Origin: JBCCMA01 sp045107005
GTDB taxonomy: Bacteria > Pseudomonadota > Gammaproteobacteria > Steroidobacterales > JBCCMA01
Length of the DNA stretch: 64,000 nt
Assembly: GCA_045107005.1 (NCBI GenBank)
Contig: JBGCFP010000036.1
Coordinates: 1-64,000, forward strand
Reading direction: 5' to 3'
A program made the position numbers and the translations under genes. Of this stretch, positions 48,440 to 57,053 are shown piece by piece. The notes under the pieces were generated by a model. It did not search any database. It was not told where the DNA came from and was given only the letters and a program-made list of their open reading frames with translations. Position 1 is the first letter of the stretch. Each line of letters opens with the position of its first letter.

Positions 48440-48673
48440 ATGAACGCAACTCGCAAACTGCTCACCGCCGTCGCTGCTTCTGGTCTTCTGATGAGCGCGA
48501 TGACCGCTGCCGCCGCAGACACTTCGTCCACGTCAACGATCACTCAGTCGATTACGGCGTCTTCCGGGGGATTCTCCACTGACGCAACGGATCGTGGTGG
48601 TCGTCCTGCGCCCAAGGGTGAGACGCAATCCACGATCTCGATTCTGGATTGGCTGCGGGGTCTCATGGATTGA
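48440..48673 (+). CDS. Small secreted protein of unknown function
   Basis: 77 residues: a signal peptide (LLTAVAASGLLMSAMTAAAA-DT) and a 50-residue mature part rich in Ser, Thr and Gly, ending STISILDWLRGLMD, a short amphipathic helix. The Shine-Dalgarno AAAGGA is 8 bases before the ATG. I do not recognise a family. It may be a small surface or secreted peptide; the palindrome upstream suggests specific control. Confidence 0.55.
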   Translation: MNATRKLLTAVAASGLLMSAMTAAAADTSSTSTITQSITASSGGFSTDATDRGGRPAPKGETQSTISILDWLRGLMD

Positions 48674-48751
48674 TACAGACCTTGGCGCAAGGACGCGCGC
48701 GGGGCGAGGGATTGCCCCTGATTGCCAGGGTTTTGCGAGCTCATACTCGCG

Positions 48752-50023
48752 CTAAGGACGCAACGTGCTGATCGGCAGAACGGCAGTGCGAACGTAGGTG
48801 TCCGTCGCCGTATCACCGATCGCTTGCCACGCGAACACCAGTTGATCACCGCTGCGCTCCATTTGCGGCATGCCGCTACGTCGACTGCTGTCGAGCGCAA
48901 CCGTCGTGTAGATCGGCGACAAGTCACCGCTCGCCGTCGCGCGACGCAGACACAGTTGAGCGGCGTCTGACGAAGAGGTGCACACCCAGCTGATCGCGAC
49001 GCTGTTCGCGTCAAGCCAGACGATATCCACTCGGCCGACGGGCTGCTCTTTGTCAATGACTAAAGCATCACCAAACCGCCGACCTCCGTCGTCGGAAAAC
49101 GCCAGTTGTACTGTGGGCGTGTGATCCGCTCCGGTGAACCAGGCGATGGCCACATGATCACCGGATGCGTCAAGCACAGGGCCGTTCACCGGGCAACCTT
49201 CAATTTTCCAATTGTCCGGGCCAAGAGTTTGTGGTGGCGTTGGCGGTTGCGAATCAATGCGCGCGACCACGATATCGCGAACTTCGTCATCGCTGCGATC
49301 GCGGTACGCCACGAGCGGGCCGCTATCGGTCATTGCGCTCGCGGTCTGACAGCAATCGCAGACGCGCGCATCGACCACTTGCGCGTCCGCAGCGTCGCCG
49401 CCAAGAACCGTATTGAACAGCTGCATGGCGCCACCGGTTGCGTGATGGCCGCGACCGCCACCATCAGTGGCACGGCCGTCAAGCCAATGGATCCCCGCAC
49501 CATTTGCCGTTGGATAAACGCTGACGAAACCGTGTTCGGTTCGGGTGCCGTCCCGATGCAACACAAACGGCGTGTCCCAACGGCGACCTTGGTCGGATGA
49601 CAGCGCCACGTGAATGTCGTAGGCGTACGTGGCCGGGCCGCTGCGCACACGCCAGTGCGCCAGTCGCCGTGTGCCGCGAAGAGGAACCACGGCCCCGAAG
49701 TCGGCCCAGTTGACGAACCAGTCGCTGCCGGTAGCAATGGTGGTCTGCGAGTGCCAGCCGTTGTCCGCGTAGTCCGCGCTGCGCAGCGCCACACGGTCAT
49801 CGGGGAAGTGGTCCAGCCACGAAAGCACCAACTGTCCATCGGGGCTGCGGTTCAAAGCGGCTTGTCCGCTGCGTCCACTGGCTGGCGAATCAATGAACTG
49901 CAACGCGAGAGGCTGCGTGATGGCGACGGGAGGCGGGGCGCAGCCGCTCGCCAGCACACTCAGCATCGCGCCGATAACAAGTTTCGTCAGTTGAGTTGGA
50001 ATTGTCACTCGCTGCACCCGCAC
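48752..50023 (-). CDS. Sialidase-fold (BNR-repeat) lipoprotein
   Basis: 423 residues from a GTG start, with lipobox LASGC. BNR/Asp-box repeats are visible (LSSDQGRRWDTP, FSDDGGRRFGD), together with repeated strands typical of six-bladed sialidase-like propellers (LVLSWLDHFPDD, IHWLDGRATDG, VAIAWFTGADHTP, VAISWVCTSSSD). A CDCCQTAS motif occurs in the middle. Because catalytic sialidase residues (Arg triad, Tyr/Glu) cannot be assigned, it may be a binding protein and not an enzyme. It should sit in the outer membrane or periplasm. It is divergent from the DUF4097-like gene. Confidence 0.75.
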   Translation of the reverse strand: MRVQRVTIPTQLTKLVIGAMLSVLASGCAPPPVAITQPLALQFIDSPASGRSGQAALNRSPDGQLVLSWLDHFPDDRVALRSADYADNGWHSQTTIATGSDWFVNWADFGAVVPLRGTRRLAHWRVRSGPATYAYDIHVALSSDQGRRWDTPFVLHRDGTRTEHGFVSVYPTANGAGIHWLDGRATDGGGRGHHATGGAMQLFNTVLGGDAADAQVVDARVCDCCQTASAMTDSGPLVAYRDRSDDEVRDIVVARIDSQPPTPPQTLGPDNWKIEGCPVNGPVLDASGDHVAIAWFTGADHTPTVQLAFSDDGGRRFGDALVIDKEQPVGRVDIVWLDANSVAISWVCTSSSDAAQLCLRRATASGDLSPIYTTVALDSSRRSGMPQMERSGDQLVFAWQAIGDTATDTYVRTAVLPISTLRP

Positions 50024-50158
50024 GGGTCGACACGCAGCCTGCAGCTTGGGTGACAGCGCAGGCTGTCGTCAACCCGCCGTGCACATTGAATAACCGCGGG
50101 CTTAAACCCTGAGCGCCACTTCGTCATCCAACCCACAACCAGACACCGGAGACCCGCT

Positions 50159-51049
50159 ATGAATCTACTGACCAAATCCATTTTGCCCGTCTTTTTTGCC
50201 CTCGCGATGTCGACCGCGATGGCTTCCGATCTGGAGCGGCAGTTCGATGTCGGTAGCGGCGGTAAGCTGATCGTGGATACCAATCCTGGCAAATTGGATA
50301 TCCGGACCGGTGGTACCGATGTGCAAGTCGAAGTCTTGCGCAGCGGAGAACGCGCCGACGAATTTCTTGTGGAATTCGAACAAAAGGGAAACGAAGTGAC
50401 GATTCGAGGCGAGTGGCCGAGCGAGTTGTCCTCATGGCGTTCGCGGCCCAGAGCGCGCATCGAATACCGCATCACGATTCCAAGCCGGTTCGATCTCGAC
50501 CTGTCGACCAGCGGTGGTTCGATCCGCGTGGAGGATCTCGACGGAGAACTGCGTGCCCAGACCTCGGGCGGTGCCATGAGCTTCGGCATGGTCAGCGGCG
50601 AAGTGAATGCCTACACCTCCGGCGGCAGCATCACACTTGAAGGTGGCGGTGCGGACGCGAACTTGAATACATCGGGCGGCAGCATACGCGTGGGCGAAGT
50701 GGCGGGAGACTTGAAAGCCACCACATCGGGCGGTTCGATTCGCATCGCTGGTGTCAGCGGCAACGTGCAAGCCAATACGTCCGGCGGCAGTGTCGAAGCC
50801 ACGTTGCGTACGCAGCCCACCAGCGACTGTCGTTTGTCGACGTCGGGCGGCACCGTGACCTTGAATTTGTCGGATGCGTTCGCGGTCAATATTGATGCAA
50901 GCAGCAGTGGCGGCGGCGTGCGTTCCGATTTTCCGATCGAAGGCAAAACCAAATCCAAGCGTCGGTTGCGTGGCGCGATCAACGGCGGCGGACCGCTGAT
51001 GCGGCTAAAAAGCAGCGGCGGTGGCGTACGCATTCGTCGCGGCGGTTAA
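50159..51049 (+). CDS. DUF4097-like exported beta-helix protein
   Basis: 296 residues with signal peptide (PVFFALAMSTAMA-SD). After a 100-residue N-terminal strand region the protein shows regular units of about 17-20 residues with (T)SGGSI: LSTSGGSIRVEDLDG, QTSGGAMSFGMVSG, YTSGGSITLEGGG, NTSGGSIRVGEVAG, TTSGGSIRIAGVSG, NTSGGSVEATL. This is the DUF4097/adhesin-like beta-helix pattern of exported proteins. The C-terminus is basic. Function unknown; a surface or envelope-stress role has been suggested for the family. Confidence 0.8.
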   Translation: MNLLTKSILPVFFALAMSTAMASDLERQFDVGSGGKLIVDTNPGKLDIRTGGTDVQVEVLRSGERADEFLVEFEQKGNEVTIRGEWPSELSSWRSRPRARIEYRITIPSRFDLDLSTSGGSIRVEDLDGELRAQTSGGAMSFGMVSGEVNAYTSGGSITLEGGGADANLNTSGGSIRVGEVAGDLKATTSGGSIRIAGVSGNVQANTSGGSVEATLRTQPTSDCRLSTSGGTVTLNLSDAFAVNIDASSSGGGVRSDFPIEGKTKSKRRLRGAINGGGPLMRLKSSGGGVRIRRGG

Positions 51050-51058
51050 TGCCCCGGC

Positions 51059-51631
51059 CTAGCAACGCACGCCGAGAAACAGGCGCGGCGCCAGTGGTGG
51101 CGACGCGCCTTTTTCGTGTTCGGTCCAGCGAACGGTTTTGTCATTAGTCGCTATCCACGTCGAAAGCGCCGTCATCTCTTCGCGCCCGGTTGGATGACCA
51201 ACGTAAGCGATCACCGACAGCAGGCCGCCAGGTCGCAGCAGCTGGGTCGCCTGGGTCAACGCGACCACGGTCGTGTCCGCGGTGGTCGTCAGCGTTTTGT
51301 CCCCGCCGGGCAGATAGCCGAGGTTGAACATCACGGCGCCCACTCTCCCATGCTGATCGGCGGGCAAGTGCTCGAGCATGCGCTCGTGACTGTCCTCAAT
51401 CAGTGTCACATCGCCGCGCTCGGATCGCGGCAAGGTCAACAGCTGTTGGCGGGCTTGGGTCAGTGCGGCGGGCTGGATATCAAACGACCAAACGCGCCCC
51501 TCGGGCCCAACGTGCCCGGCGAGAAACAGGGTGTCGTGACCGTTGCCGAGGGTGGCGTCCACCGCTGTGTCGCCGCGTCGAAGAACTTGCGCCACGGCGG
51601 CTTTCGCAGCGCTGGTGCGGCGCGCAGTCAC
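51059..51631 (-). CDS. mnmM: Class I methyltransferase, MnmM/YtqB-like (tRNA nm5U methylation)
   Basis: The GTG at 51631 overlaps the stop of the FAD-oxidoreductase gene (GTGA) and gives 190 residues, the size of YtqB. The Rossmann core reads DATLGNGHDTLFLAGHVGPEGRVWSFDIQPAALTQARQQL, followed by LIEDSH and FNLGYLPGGDKTLTT, which are hallmarks of the PF06962/MnmM family. MnmM methylates 5-aminomethyl-uridine at the wobble position of tRNA to mnm5U. In most gammaproteobacteria that step is done by the N-terminal half of MnmC. The coupled upstream gene resembles the other half of MnmC, which supports the assignment. Confidence 0.8.
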   Translation of the reverse strand: MTARRTSAAKAAVAQVLRRGDTAVDATLGNGHDTLFLAGHVGPEGRVWSFDIQPAALTQARQQLLTLPRSERGDVTLIEDSHERMLEHLPADQHGRVGAVMFNLGYLPGGDKTLTTTADTTVVALTQATQLLRPGGLLSVIAYVGHPTGREEMTALSTWIATNDKTVRWTEHEKGASPPLAPRLFLGVRC

Positions 51632-52662
51632 GCAGGTTCCAACGCGCGAACGGGTGGGCCGCTCATCAGTTGCTCGGCCAGGCGCTCGGCTTGCCAGGGG
51701 GCCCACAGGACGCCGCGTGACCCAAGGCCGTTGAAAAGAACAACAGACCCGTGGACGGGGTGTGCACCAACGAGGACTTGGCGGCCGGGACCGACCGGGC
51801 GCAGTCCCGCCTGCTGATCGACAACTCGAAACGAACGATCGACCAACTTGGTCAGCGCCGTCTCGAGCGTGGTGCGGGCGTCGCGCGTGGGCGCTGGGTC
51901 GTGATCGCCGTGATCGTAGGTAGCGCCAAATCGATACACGCCTGGTTCGTCGGCTGGCAGCAACCAGTAACCACGACTGTGCGTTGTGCGCTGCTCGTGA
52001 AAATCGTCGATGGTCACCGTAATAATCTCGCCTTTCGCCGGATTGAGCTTGCTGTCAGCGAGCCACGGGTTGCCGCGGTCGTCGCTGCCGCCGCAAAGCA
52101 CCACGTAGCGAGCGCGGGCACCGAGGTTTTTGATGTGCACGCCTGTGCTTTCGGGCTCGATATCACTGGGGCAAATCTCGCACTTGCGCAGGCTCTCCCG
52201 AGCTGACAGCTGGTCGCGCACAGCGTCCACGTATTTGGGCACGTCGAGCCTGGCCGCCGAGCGCATCAGCGCCGCATCAGCAAACCGCCTGAACCCGGCA
52301 GCCGGTGCGGGTGAGGCATCGGCTAAGTCGTGTTCGAGATCGGCACGTCGTGTCGCCAGCCGGCGGGCATCCTCCTCGGTCGGAAACAGCCGCAGGGCTG
52401 GGCGCTCGAACCAGAACGCCTGACCCTCGGAATCCTCAACCTCTCTATAATGCTTCGCGGCGGCGGCTCGGTCGCGCTGAAAGTGCGCCGGTTGACCCAG
52501 TGCACGGCCAGTGGCAGGCGTAACCAGACCAGCAGCAACGCTTGAAGCCGTGCCGCCTGCGCCCCGGTCAGCGACCAGCACTCGAGCGCCGCGCTGCAGC
52601 AAAGCCCAGGAAAGTGCGGAGCCTGCCAGCCCCTGGCCCACAATGATTACGTCGTACTGCAA
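51628..52662 (-). CDS. FAD-dependent oxidoreductase like the MnmC C-terminal domain
   Basis: A TTG at 52662, 8 bases after GGGACAGG, begins LQYDVIIVGQGLAGSALSWALLQRG and gives 344 residues; no better start was found. The FAD-binding DAO-family fold is clear (GQGLAGSALSW, VADRGAGGTASSVAAGLVTPATGR, ARYVVLCGG, AGLRPVGPGRQVLVGAHP, NGLGSRGVLWAPWQAERLAEQL). The last motif is like that at the end of the MnmC oxidase domain, which converts cmnm5U to nm5U in tRNA. It is translationally coupled to the MnmM-like gene, so the pair would supply both MnmC activities from separate proteins. Other small DAO-family oxidases (glycine/D-amino-acid oxidase) remain an alternative. Confidence 0.7.
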   Translation of the reverse strand: MQYDVIIVGQGLAGSALSWALLQRGARVLVADRGAGGTASSVAAGLVTPATGRALGQPAHFQRDRAAAAKHYREVEDSEGQAFWFERPALRLFPTEEDARRLATRRADLEHDLADASPAPAAGFRRFADAALMRSAARLDVPKYVDAVRDQLSARESLRKCEICPSDIEPESTGVHIKNLGARARYVVLCGGSDDRGNPWLADSKLNPAKGEIITVTIDDFHEQRTTHSRGYWLLPADEPGVYRFGATYDHGDHDPAPTRDARTTLETALTKLVDRSFRVVDQQAGLRPVGPGRQVLVGAHPVHGSVVLFNGLGSRGVLWAPWQAERLAEQLMSGPPVRALEPA

Positions 52663-52743
52663 CGTCAAACCTGTCCCATGAAAAAGCGCGGGCAATAGTC
52701 GTTCCAACACTCTGTTTATGCAAGCGAATTGGAAGGCATGCAA

Positions 52744-53114
52744 CGAGCCCTGATTGTCTTATGTCGGGAAACCAGACGCTTTTGATATCCGGTTTTCCGT
52801 TTCGGTCAACAATTGTAAAGACATGAAAAATAACGGTTATTTGTTGTCGTGGAGCCTTGAGGCCACGGATCGTGGGCCGTCATGTATCTGCGCTGCGGGC
52901 GACTCCGGGCTTCGGTGTCGGAAAATTTCACACATACCGTATTTGAACGAGAGGCTGACAGAGTCTAATTGTCACAAAAACCCAAGAAACAGGCACTTAC
53001 AAAAGTTGGCACCGCTTTTGCAATACTTCCCCCAGTCGCGGCAGATGCTGCGGGTACTTTTCAGACAAAATTTGGTAACTCGCCTCTCAAATATGAGCGG
53101 TACAGGGGATAAAA
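52744..53114 (+). promoter_or_regulatory. Intergenic region with sigma-54 promoter for the PEP-CTERM gene
   Basis: TGGCACCGCTTTTGCA at 53007-53022 fits the sigma-54 consensus (GG and GC separated by 10 bases), with an expected transcription start near 53035 and about 80 bases of leader before the ATG. Activator sites for an enhancer-binding protein should lie 80-150 bp upstream, in the A+T-rich part of this region, but I cannot define them. An open frame covering this stretch has no support as a gene. Confidence 0.85.
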
Positions 53115-53684
53115 ATGAAACTTAAAGCAATTATGGCTACTGCTGCTGCCACGCTGCTCCTGAGCACGTCGGCAAACGCTCTGATGATCGATCTGGCTGG
53201 CGAAGAAGCCGACGGCGGCGCGTTCAACGTCTTCGTGGTTCCTAACGCTGATACCGGTGCAGTCACCGACATCACCTTTGACTTCATCTACGATGCAGGC
53301 AATAACGGTTCGAACATCTCTTGGGGTTCGGAGCTGGTCGTTCAGATCGGTCACCTCCCAACGATGTCTTTCGCTCAAATCGGTACGGTTGACGGCGGTT
53401 GTGCTGTTTTCGGCATCGACTGCGCATTCGACCTGATGTGGGACGACACCAGCGGCATCTTCTCCGCTTCGGGTTCGATCACGTTCATGGACCCAATCCT
53501 TGACGGTTCGGGCGACTGGGAAATCCTGATCGCTGACTCGTTCGACGATGCTGGCATCGACGGCGTGTTCCTGGACGGTTCGTTCATCTCGGTGAACCAG
53601 GTTGCTCAGGTTCCAGTGCCTGCTACGCTTCTGCTGATCGGCCTTGGTGTCGCTGGCATGGGCTTGGCTCGCCGCCGCGCCTAA
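53115..53684 (+). CDS. PEP-CTERM (VPVPA) exported protein
   Basis: 189 residues with signal peptide (ATAAATLLLSTSANA-LM) and a beta-rich body. The C-terminal sorting tail is VPVPATLLLIGLGVAGMGLARRRA. Such proteins are processed by an exosortase and often associate with exopolysaccharide. AGGGG before the ATG is the Shine-Dalgarno. The promoter is sigma-54 type, in line with published PEP-CTERM control by PrsK/PrsR and RpoN in other bacteria. A strong terminator follows, so the gene is monocistronic. Codon use is strikingly regular (CTG, GTT, GCT preferences), suggesting strong expression. Confidence 0.9.
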   Translation: MKLKAIMATAAATLLLSTSANALMIDLAGEEADGGAFNVFVVPNADTGAVTDITFDFIYDAGNNGSNISWGSELVVQIGHLPTMSFAQIGTVDGGCAVFGIDCAFDLMWDDTSGIFSASGSITFMDPILDGSGDWEILIADSFDDAGIDGVFLDGSFISVNQVAQVPVPATLLLIGLGVAGMGLARRRA

Positions 53685-53710
53685 GCGCTTAGAGATCTAA
53701 TCTCTGAAAA

Positions 53711-53742
53711 AGCCCCGTCGGGTGACCGACGGGGCTTTTTTT
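53711..53742 (+). terminator. Rho-independent terminator of the PEP-CTERM gene
   Basis: AGCCCCGTCGG and CCGACGGGGCT pair perfectly around GTGA and are followed by a run of T, 26 bp after the stop. Confidence 0.96.
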
Positions 53743-53824
53743 GTGGGTTACTTCCGCTGTTTAGTGGCAGTCTGTGGCACACTGCTCCGCCAGAGAAACC
53801 GGCTGCCGGACCTTGCGAGGAATC

Positions 53825-55330
53825 ATGAACGAACTATCAATCCGGTCGACCCTTGAACCAACGATCAAGAGTCGCCCTTGGGCCACGCTTTTTTTTGTAA
53901 CAGCGCTGGCCGCCGCTGTCGCCGGCTGCGAGCCGGCCGATCAGCCAAGCGTCGCGCCGTCCCCAACGCCAACGGTCAGTGATCGTCCCAACGTCACCGT
54001 GGATCTGTCGGTGTATCCCGAGGATGCGCGCGCGCGTGCCGCCCAGCTGATTGAGGCGGTTAATAACGCCCCTAACGATGGCAAGTCGGCGGGATTGGCA
54101 GGCATGTTTGCGCACGCCTACGAACATCCGACCGCGGCATTGCAGTATTACACTCGAGCGGCCGAGCTCGAATCAGACGAAGCGGCGTGGCCGTATTTGA
54201 AAGGCGTCGTTCTGGAAGCGCAAGGCGATGATGCGGCGGCCATGTCGGCGTATACACAAGCGTCCAAGTTGTCAGCAACCTATCCGCCGTTGCGATTGCG
54301 CATGGCCGAACTCCAGGCGAAGGCGGGTAGAACTGATGCGGCGCTGGTCGCGCTTGGCGCGTTGACCACCGATACGCCAAGGTATGCGCAAGCGCACTAT
54401 GCGTACGGCAAGCTGGCGCTGGACATGGGTGACAGCGCCACCGCTATTGAGCAGCTGCAAAAGGCAACCGAATCGGTGCCGCATTACGGTGCTGCGCATT
54501 ATTCGTTGGCCGCGGCGTACGAGGCTGCCGGGCGCGAAGAGCTTGCCGCTACGCATCGAGCCTTGTTCGAGAAACATCGGCGCGCGGGACCGCCCGACCG
54601 GGATCGCATGCTGACGCGCGTTCAGGATATCCGCAACTCATCCCAGCAGGCGATCATTCGTGCCGGCCGTTTGAGTTCAGAAGGCAAATTCCGTGAAGCG
54701 ATCGAGGTCTTTGAAGCGCTGCTTAGCAGCGATCCGGAAAATTTGGTCGCGCGGGTGAACCTGATCGGACTCTACGGCCAACTGGGCGAAACGGACCAGG
54801 CGCAGGCGAATTACGATGCGGGTCTTGCCATCGATGCGGATGCCCCGAAGCTGCACAGCAACTACGGCGTGTTGATGCTCAAAGAGTCGCGTTTTGAAGA
54901 CGCGGTTAGCGCTTTTGAAAAAGCGTTGGCCGCCAATCCGGACGACGCGACGGCACACAAGTATCTTGGCGTTGCGCAGCAGCGCCTGGGCCAAAGCGCC
55001 GATGCGCTCACTCAGTTCGGCAAAGCGTTCGAGCTCGATCCTCTTGACTATCAGTCCGGGTTTTTCTTTGGCAATGCGCTCATCGCGGCCGGCCAGTTTG
55101 ATCGAGCTGCTGATACGCTGGAAAACATTGTTGAGCCCGTCTCCACGGCGACGCCCACCTATTTGCGCTCGTTGGCTCAAGCGCATTTTAGTGCGGGCAA
55201 CCTCGACAACGCAGGCGCTGCGCTCAATCGTGCGCGGGAATTGGCGACACGTTACAACCAGACGAGCACGCTAACCCAGATCGATCAGGATTTGGCACAG
55301 CTGGCCGAGGCCGGTGGTGGCTCGCGCTGA
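53825..55330 (+). CDS. TPR lipoprotein, first cassette
   Basis: The ATG at 53825 after GAGG gives 501 residues with a lipoprotein-type N-terminus (LAAAVAGCEP). From about residue 70 onward the protein is tetratricopeptide repeats (GMFAHAYEHPTAALQYYTRAAELESDEA; LHSNYGVLMLKESRFEDAVSAFEKALAANPDDATAHKYLGVAQQRLGQSADALTQFGKAFELDP). It overlaps the CRTAC1-like gene by 17 bp. Together with the three following genes it forms a TPR / CRTAC1 / TPR / CRTAC1 series of overlapping lipoprotein genes. It is likely a scaffold in the outer membrane or periplasm. Confidence 0.85.
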   Translation: MNELSIRSTLEPTIKSRPWATLFFVTALAAAVAGCEPADQPSVAPSPTPTVSDRPNVTVDLSVYPEDARARAAQLIEAVNNAPNDGKSAGLAGMFAHAYEHPTAALQYYTRAAELESDEAAWPYLKGVVLEAQGDDAAAMSAYTQASKLSATYPPLRLRMAELQAKAGRTDAALVALGALTTDTPRYAQAHYAYGKLALDMGDSATAIEQLQKATESVPHYGAAHYSLAAAYEAAGREELAATHRALFEKHRRAGPPDRDRMLTRVQDIRNSSQQAIIRAGRLSSEGKFREAIEVFEALLSSDPENLVARVNLIGLYGQLGETDQAQANYDAGLAIDADAPKLHSNYGVLMLKESRFEDAVSAFEKALAANPDDATAHKYLGVAQQRLGQSADALTQFGKAFELDPLDYQSGFFFGNALIAAGQFDRAADTLENIVEPVSTATPTYLRSLAQAHFSAGNLDNAGAALNRARELATRYNQTSTLTQIDQDLAQLAEAGGGSR

Positions 55331-57053
55331 CACCCTTTGCCGCGCGGGGCTAATTCTGTTGGTGTGTGCGGGTTGCGAGCAACCGCCGCCCACGGTGCCA
55401 TCATCGCGGTCGCTGCTTGCCCAAACCGAGGCGATCACGTCCTATTTCAAGGACGTGACCGCGTCGGTCGGCATTGATTTTGTTCACGTTGCGGCACCGT
55501 CCGGTGAGTTTCATCTGCCCGAAATTATCGGTCCGGGCGCGGCGTTGTTTGACTACGACGGTGATGGCGATCTGGATCTGTATTTGATTCAAGCTGGTGG
55601 GCCGGTTGTCAGCGACACGCTGCGGCAAACCAATCAACTGTATCGAAACGATCTGCAAGACGGCGCGCCGCGATTCGTCAACGTAACGAAACAGGCGGGT
55701 GTTGGCGACGCCGGCTACGGCATGGGTGTGGCTACCGGCGATATCGACAACGACGGCGACGTCGATTTCTATGTCACCAATTTTGGCGCCAATGCGCTGT
55801 ACGTCAATCAGGGTAACGGTCGGTTTTTGGAAACCGGCGCAGCGGCCGGTGTCGCGCATGCGGGATGGGGCGCGAGCGCGGCGTTCGCCGACTACGACGG
55901 CGACGGCTTGCTCGATCTGTTCGTCACCCACTACGTCGCCAACCCGGTGACCGGCAACCGGTCGTGCAAGAACCCGATTGATCGCGCGGACTACTGCTCG
56001 CCCACCGTGTTTACGCCCACGGCCGACACGCTTTATCGAAATGTGGACGGCAAGCGGTTTGCCGATGTCACTGTCGCCGCAGGGCTTGCCGAAGCCAAAG
56101 CCGCAGGTCTCGGTGTTCTTGCCGCAGACTTTGACGGCGATGAACGCATTGATTTTTTTGTTGCCAATGATCAGTCTGCCAATTTTTTGTGGCGCAATGA
56201 AGGCGACGGAGTGTTTCGTGAGTCGGGTCTGGTATCCGGCAGCGCGTATAACGCGCACGGGATGGCTGAGGCAAGCATGGGCGTTACCGCTTCGGACTTT
56301 GACGGTGACGGCGACGTCGATCTGTTCATGACGCATCTCAAAACCCAGACCAACACCTTGTACACGAACGACGGTCGCGGCGGTTTTACCGACTCGACGG
56401 ATCGTGCGCGCCTGGGCAGCGCCAGTTTGGTTTTTACCGGCTTCGGCGCCCGCTGGTTTGACGCCGATAACGACGCTGATCTTGATTTGTTCGTCGCCAA
56501 CGGAGCGGTGGTGACGGAACCGTCGCGAATCAGCGCATCGGATTTTCCCTACGAACAACGCAACCAGTTGTTCATTCTTGAAGCCGCTGGCACGTATCAG
56601 GAGTGGCGCGGGGCATCGGATGACGCACTGGCAGCTACGTCGACGAGCCGCGGTGCGGCGTTTGGCGATCTCGACAACGACGGCGACATCGACATTGTTG
56701 TGGCTAACGCGAACGCCGCGCCGCAAATTCTGGTCAACGCGCACGATGTATCCAGCGACTGGTTCGGCCTTGACGTGCGCCTCGCGAACGGACGCACGGC
56801 GCTTGGCGCACGTGTGGCGCTTCTACAGAAGGGCCGGGCGCCACTGTGGCGTCGCGTCGCGCGCGATGGCAGTTACCTGTCGGCGAACGACCCGCGTGCG
56901 CATTTTGGCTTGGGGGCAGGCAATGACGAATCGTTGCGCGTTGGCGTCGTGTGGCCAGACGGTCAGCGGGAACAATGGGCTGACGTCCGACCCGGACGCT
57001 ACTTACGTCTGATGCAGGGTGAGGGCGAGCCGTGGGACAGCGACGCGTCGTGA
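55314..57053 (+). CDS. CRTAC1-like FG-GAP/ASPIC lipoprotein, first cassette
   Basis: 579 residues from a GTG start that overlaps the TPR gene by 17 bp; lipobox CAGC. FKDVTASVGIDFVHVAAPSGEFHLPEIIGPGAALFDYDGDGDLDLYLIQAGG starts a beta-propeller of FG-GAP/VCBS repeats, each with a DxDxDGDxD-type calcium loop (at least six: DYDGDGDLD, DIDNDGDVD, DYDGDGLLD, DFDGDERID, DFDGDGDVD, DLDNDGDID). The C-terminal 100 residues are a UnbV/ASPIC domain (LDVRLANGRTALGARVALLQKG...HFGLGAGNDESLRVGVVWPDGQREQW). These proteins bind calcium at the cell surface; the function of ASPIC is unknown. Confidence 0.9.
   Translation: MVARADTLCRAGLILLVCAGCEQPPPTVPSSRSLLAQTEAITSYFKDVTASVGIDFVHVAAPSGEFHLPEIIGPGAALFDYDGDGDLDLYLIQAGGPVVSDTLRQTNQLYRNDLQDGAPRFVNVTKQAGVGDAGYGMGVATGDIDNDGDVDFYVTNFGANALYVNQGNGRFLETGAAAGVAHAGWGASAAFADYDGDGLLDLFVTHYVANPVTGNRSCKNPIDRADYCSPTVFTPTADTLYRNVDGKRFADVTVAAGLAEAKAAGLGVLAADFDGDERIDFFVANDQSANFLWRNEGDGVFRESGLVSGSAYNAHGMAEASMGVTASDFDGDGDVDLFMTHLKTQTNTLYTNDGRGGFTDSTDRARLGSASLVFTGFGARWFDADNDADLDLFVANGAVVTEPSRISASDFPYEQRNQLFILEAAGTYQEWRGASDDALAATSTSRGAAFGDLDNDGDIDIVVANANAAPQILVNAHDVSSDWFGLDVRLANGRTALGARVALLQKGRAPLWRRVARDGSYLSANDPRAHFGLGAGNDESLRVGVVWPDGQREQWADVRPGRYLRLMQGEGEPWDSDAS

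Noticed and set aside
47047..48440. CRISPR array near the NE0113-like gene
   Set aside because: No direct repeats with regular spacers are visible here or elsewhere in the window.
52754..53125. 123-codon open frame before the PEP-CTERM gene
   Set aside because: It runs through the sigma-54 promoter and the leader, has no Shine-Dalgarno and no recognisable composition.
55401..56744. 447-codon open frame antisense to the first CRTAC1-like gene
   Set aside because: It results from the regular calcium-loop repeats on the plus strand; the translation is low-complexity and matches nothing.
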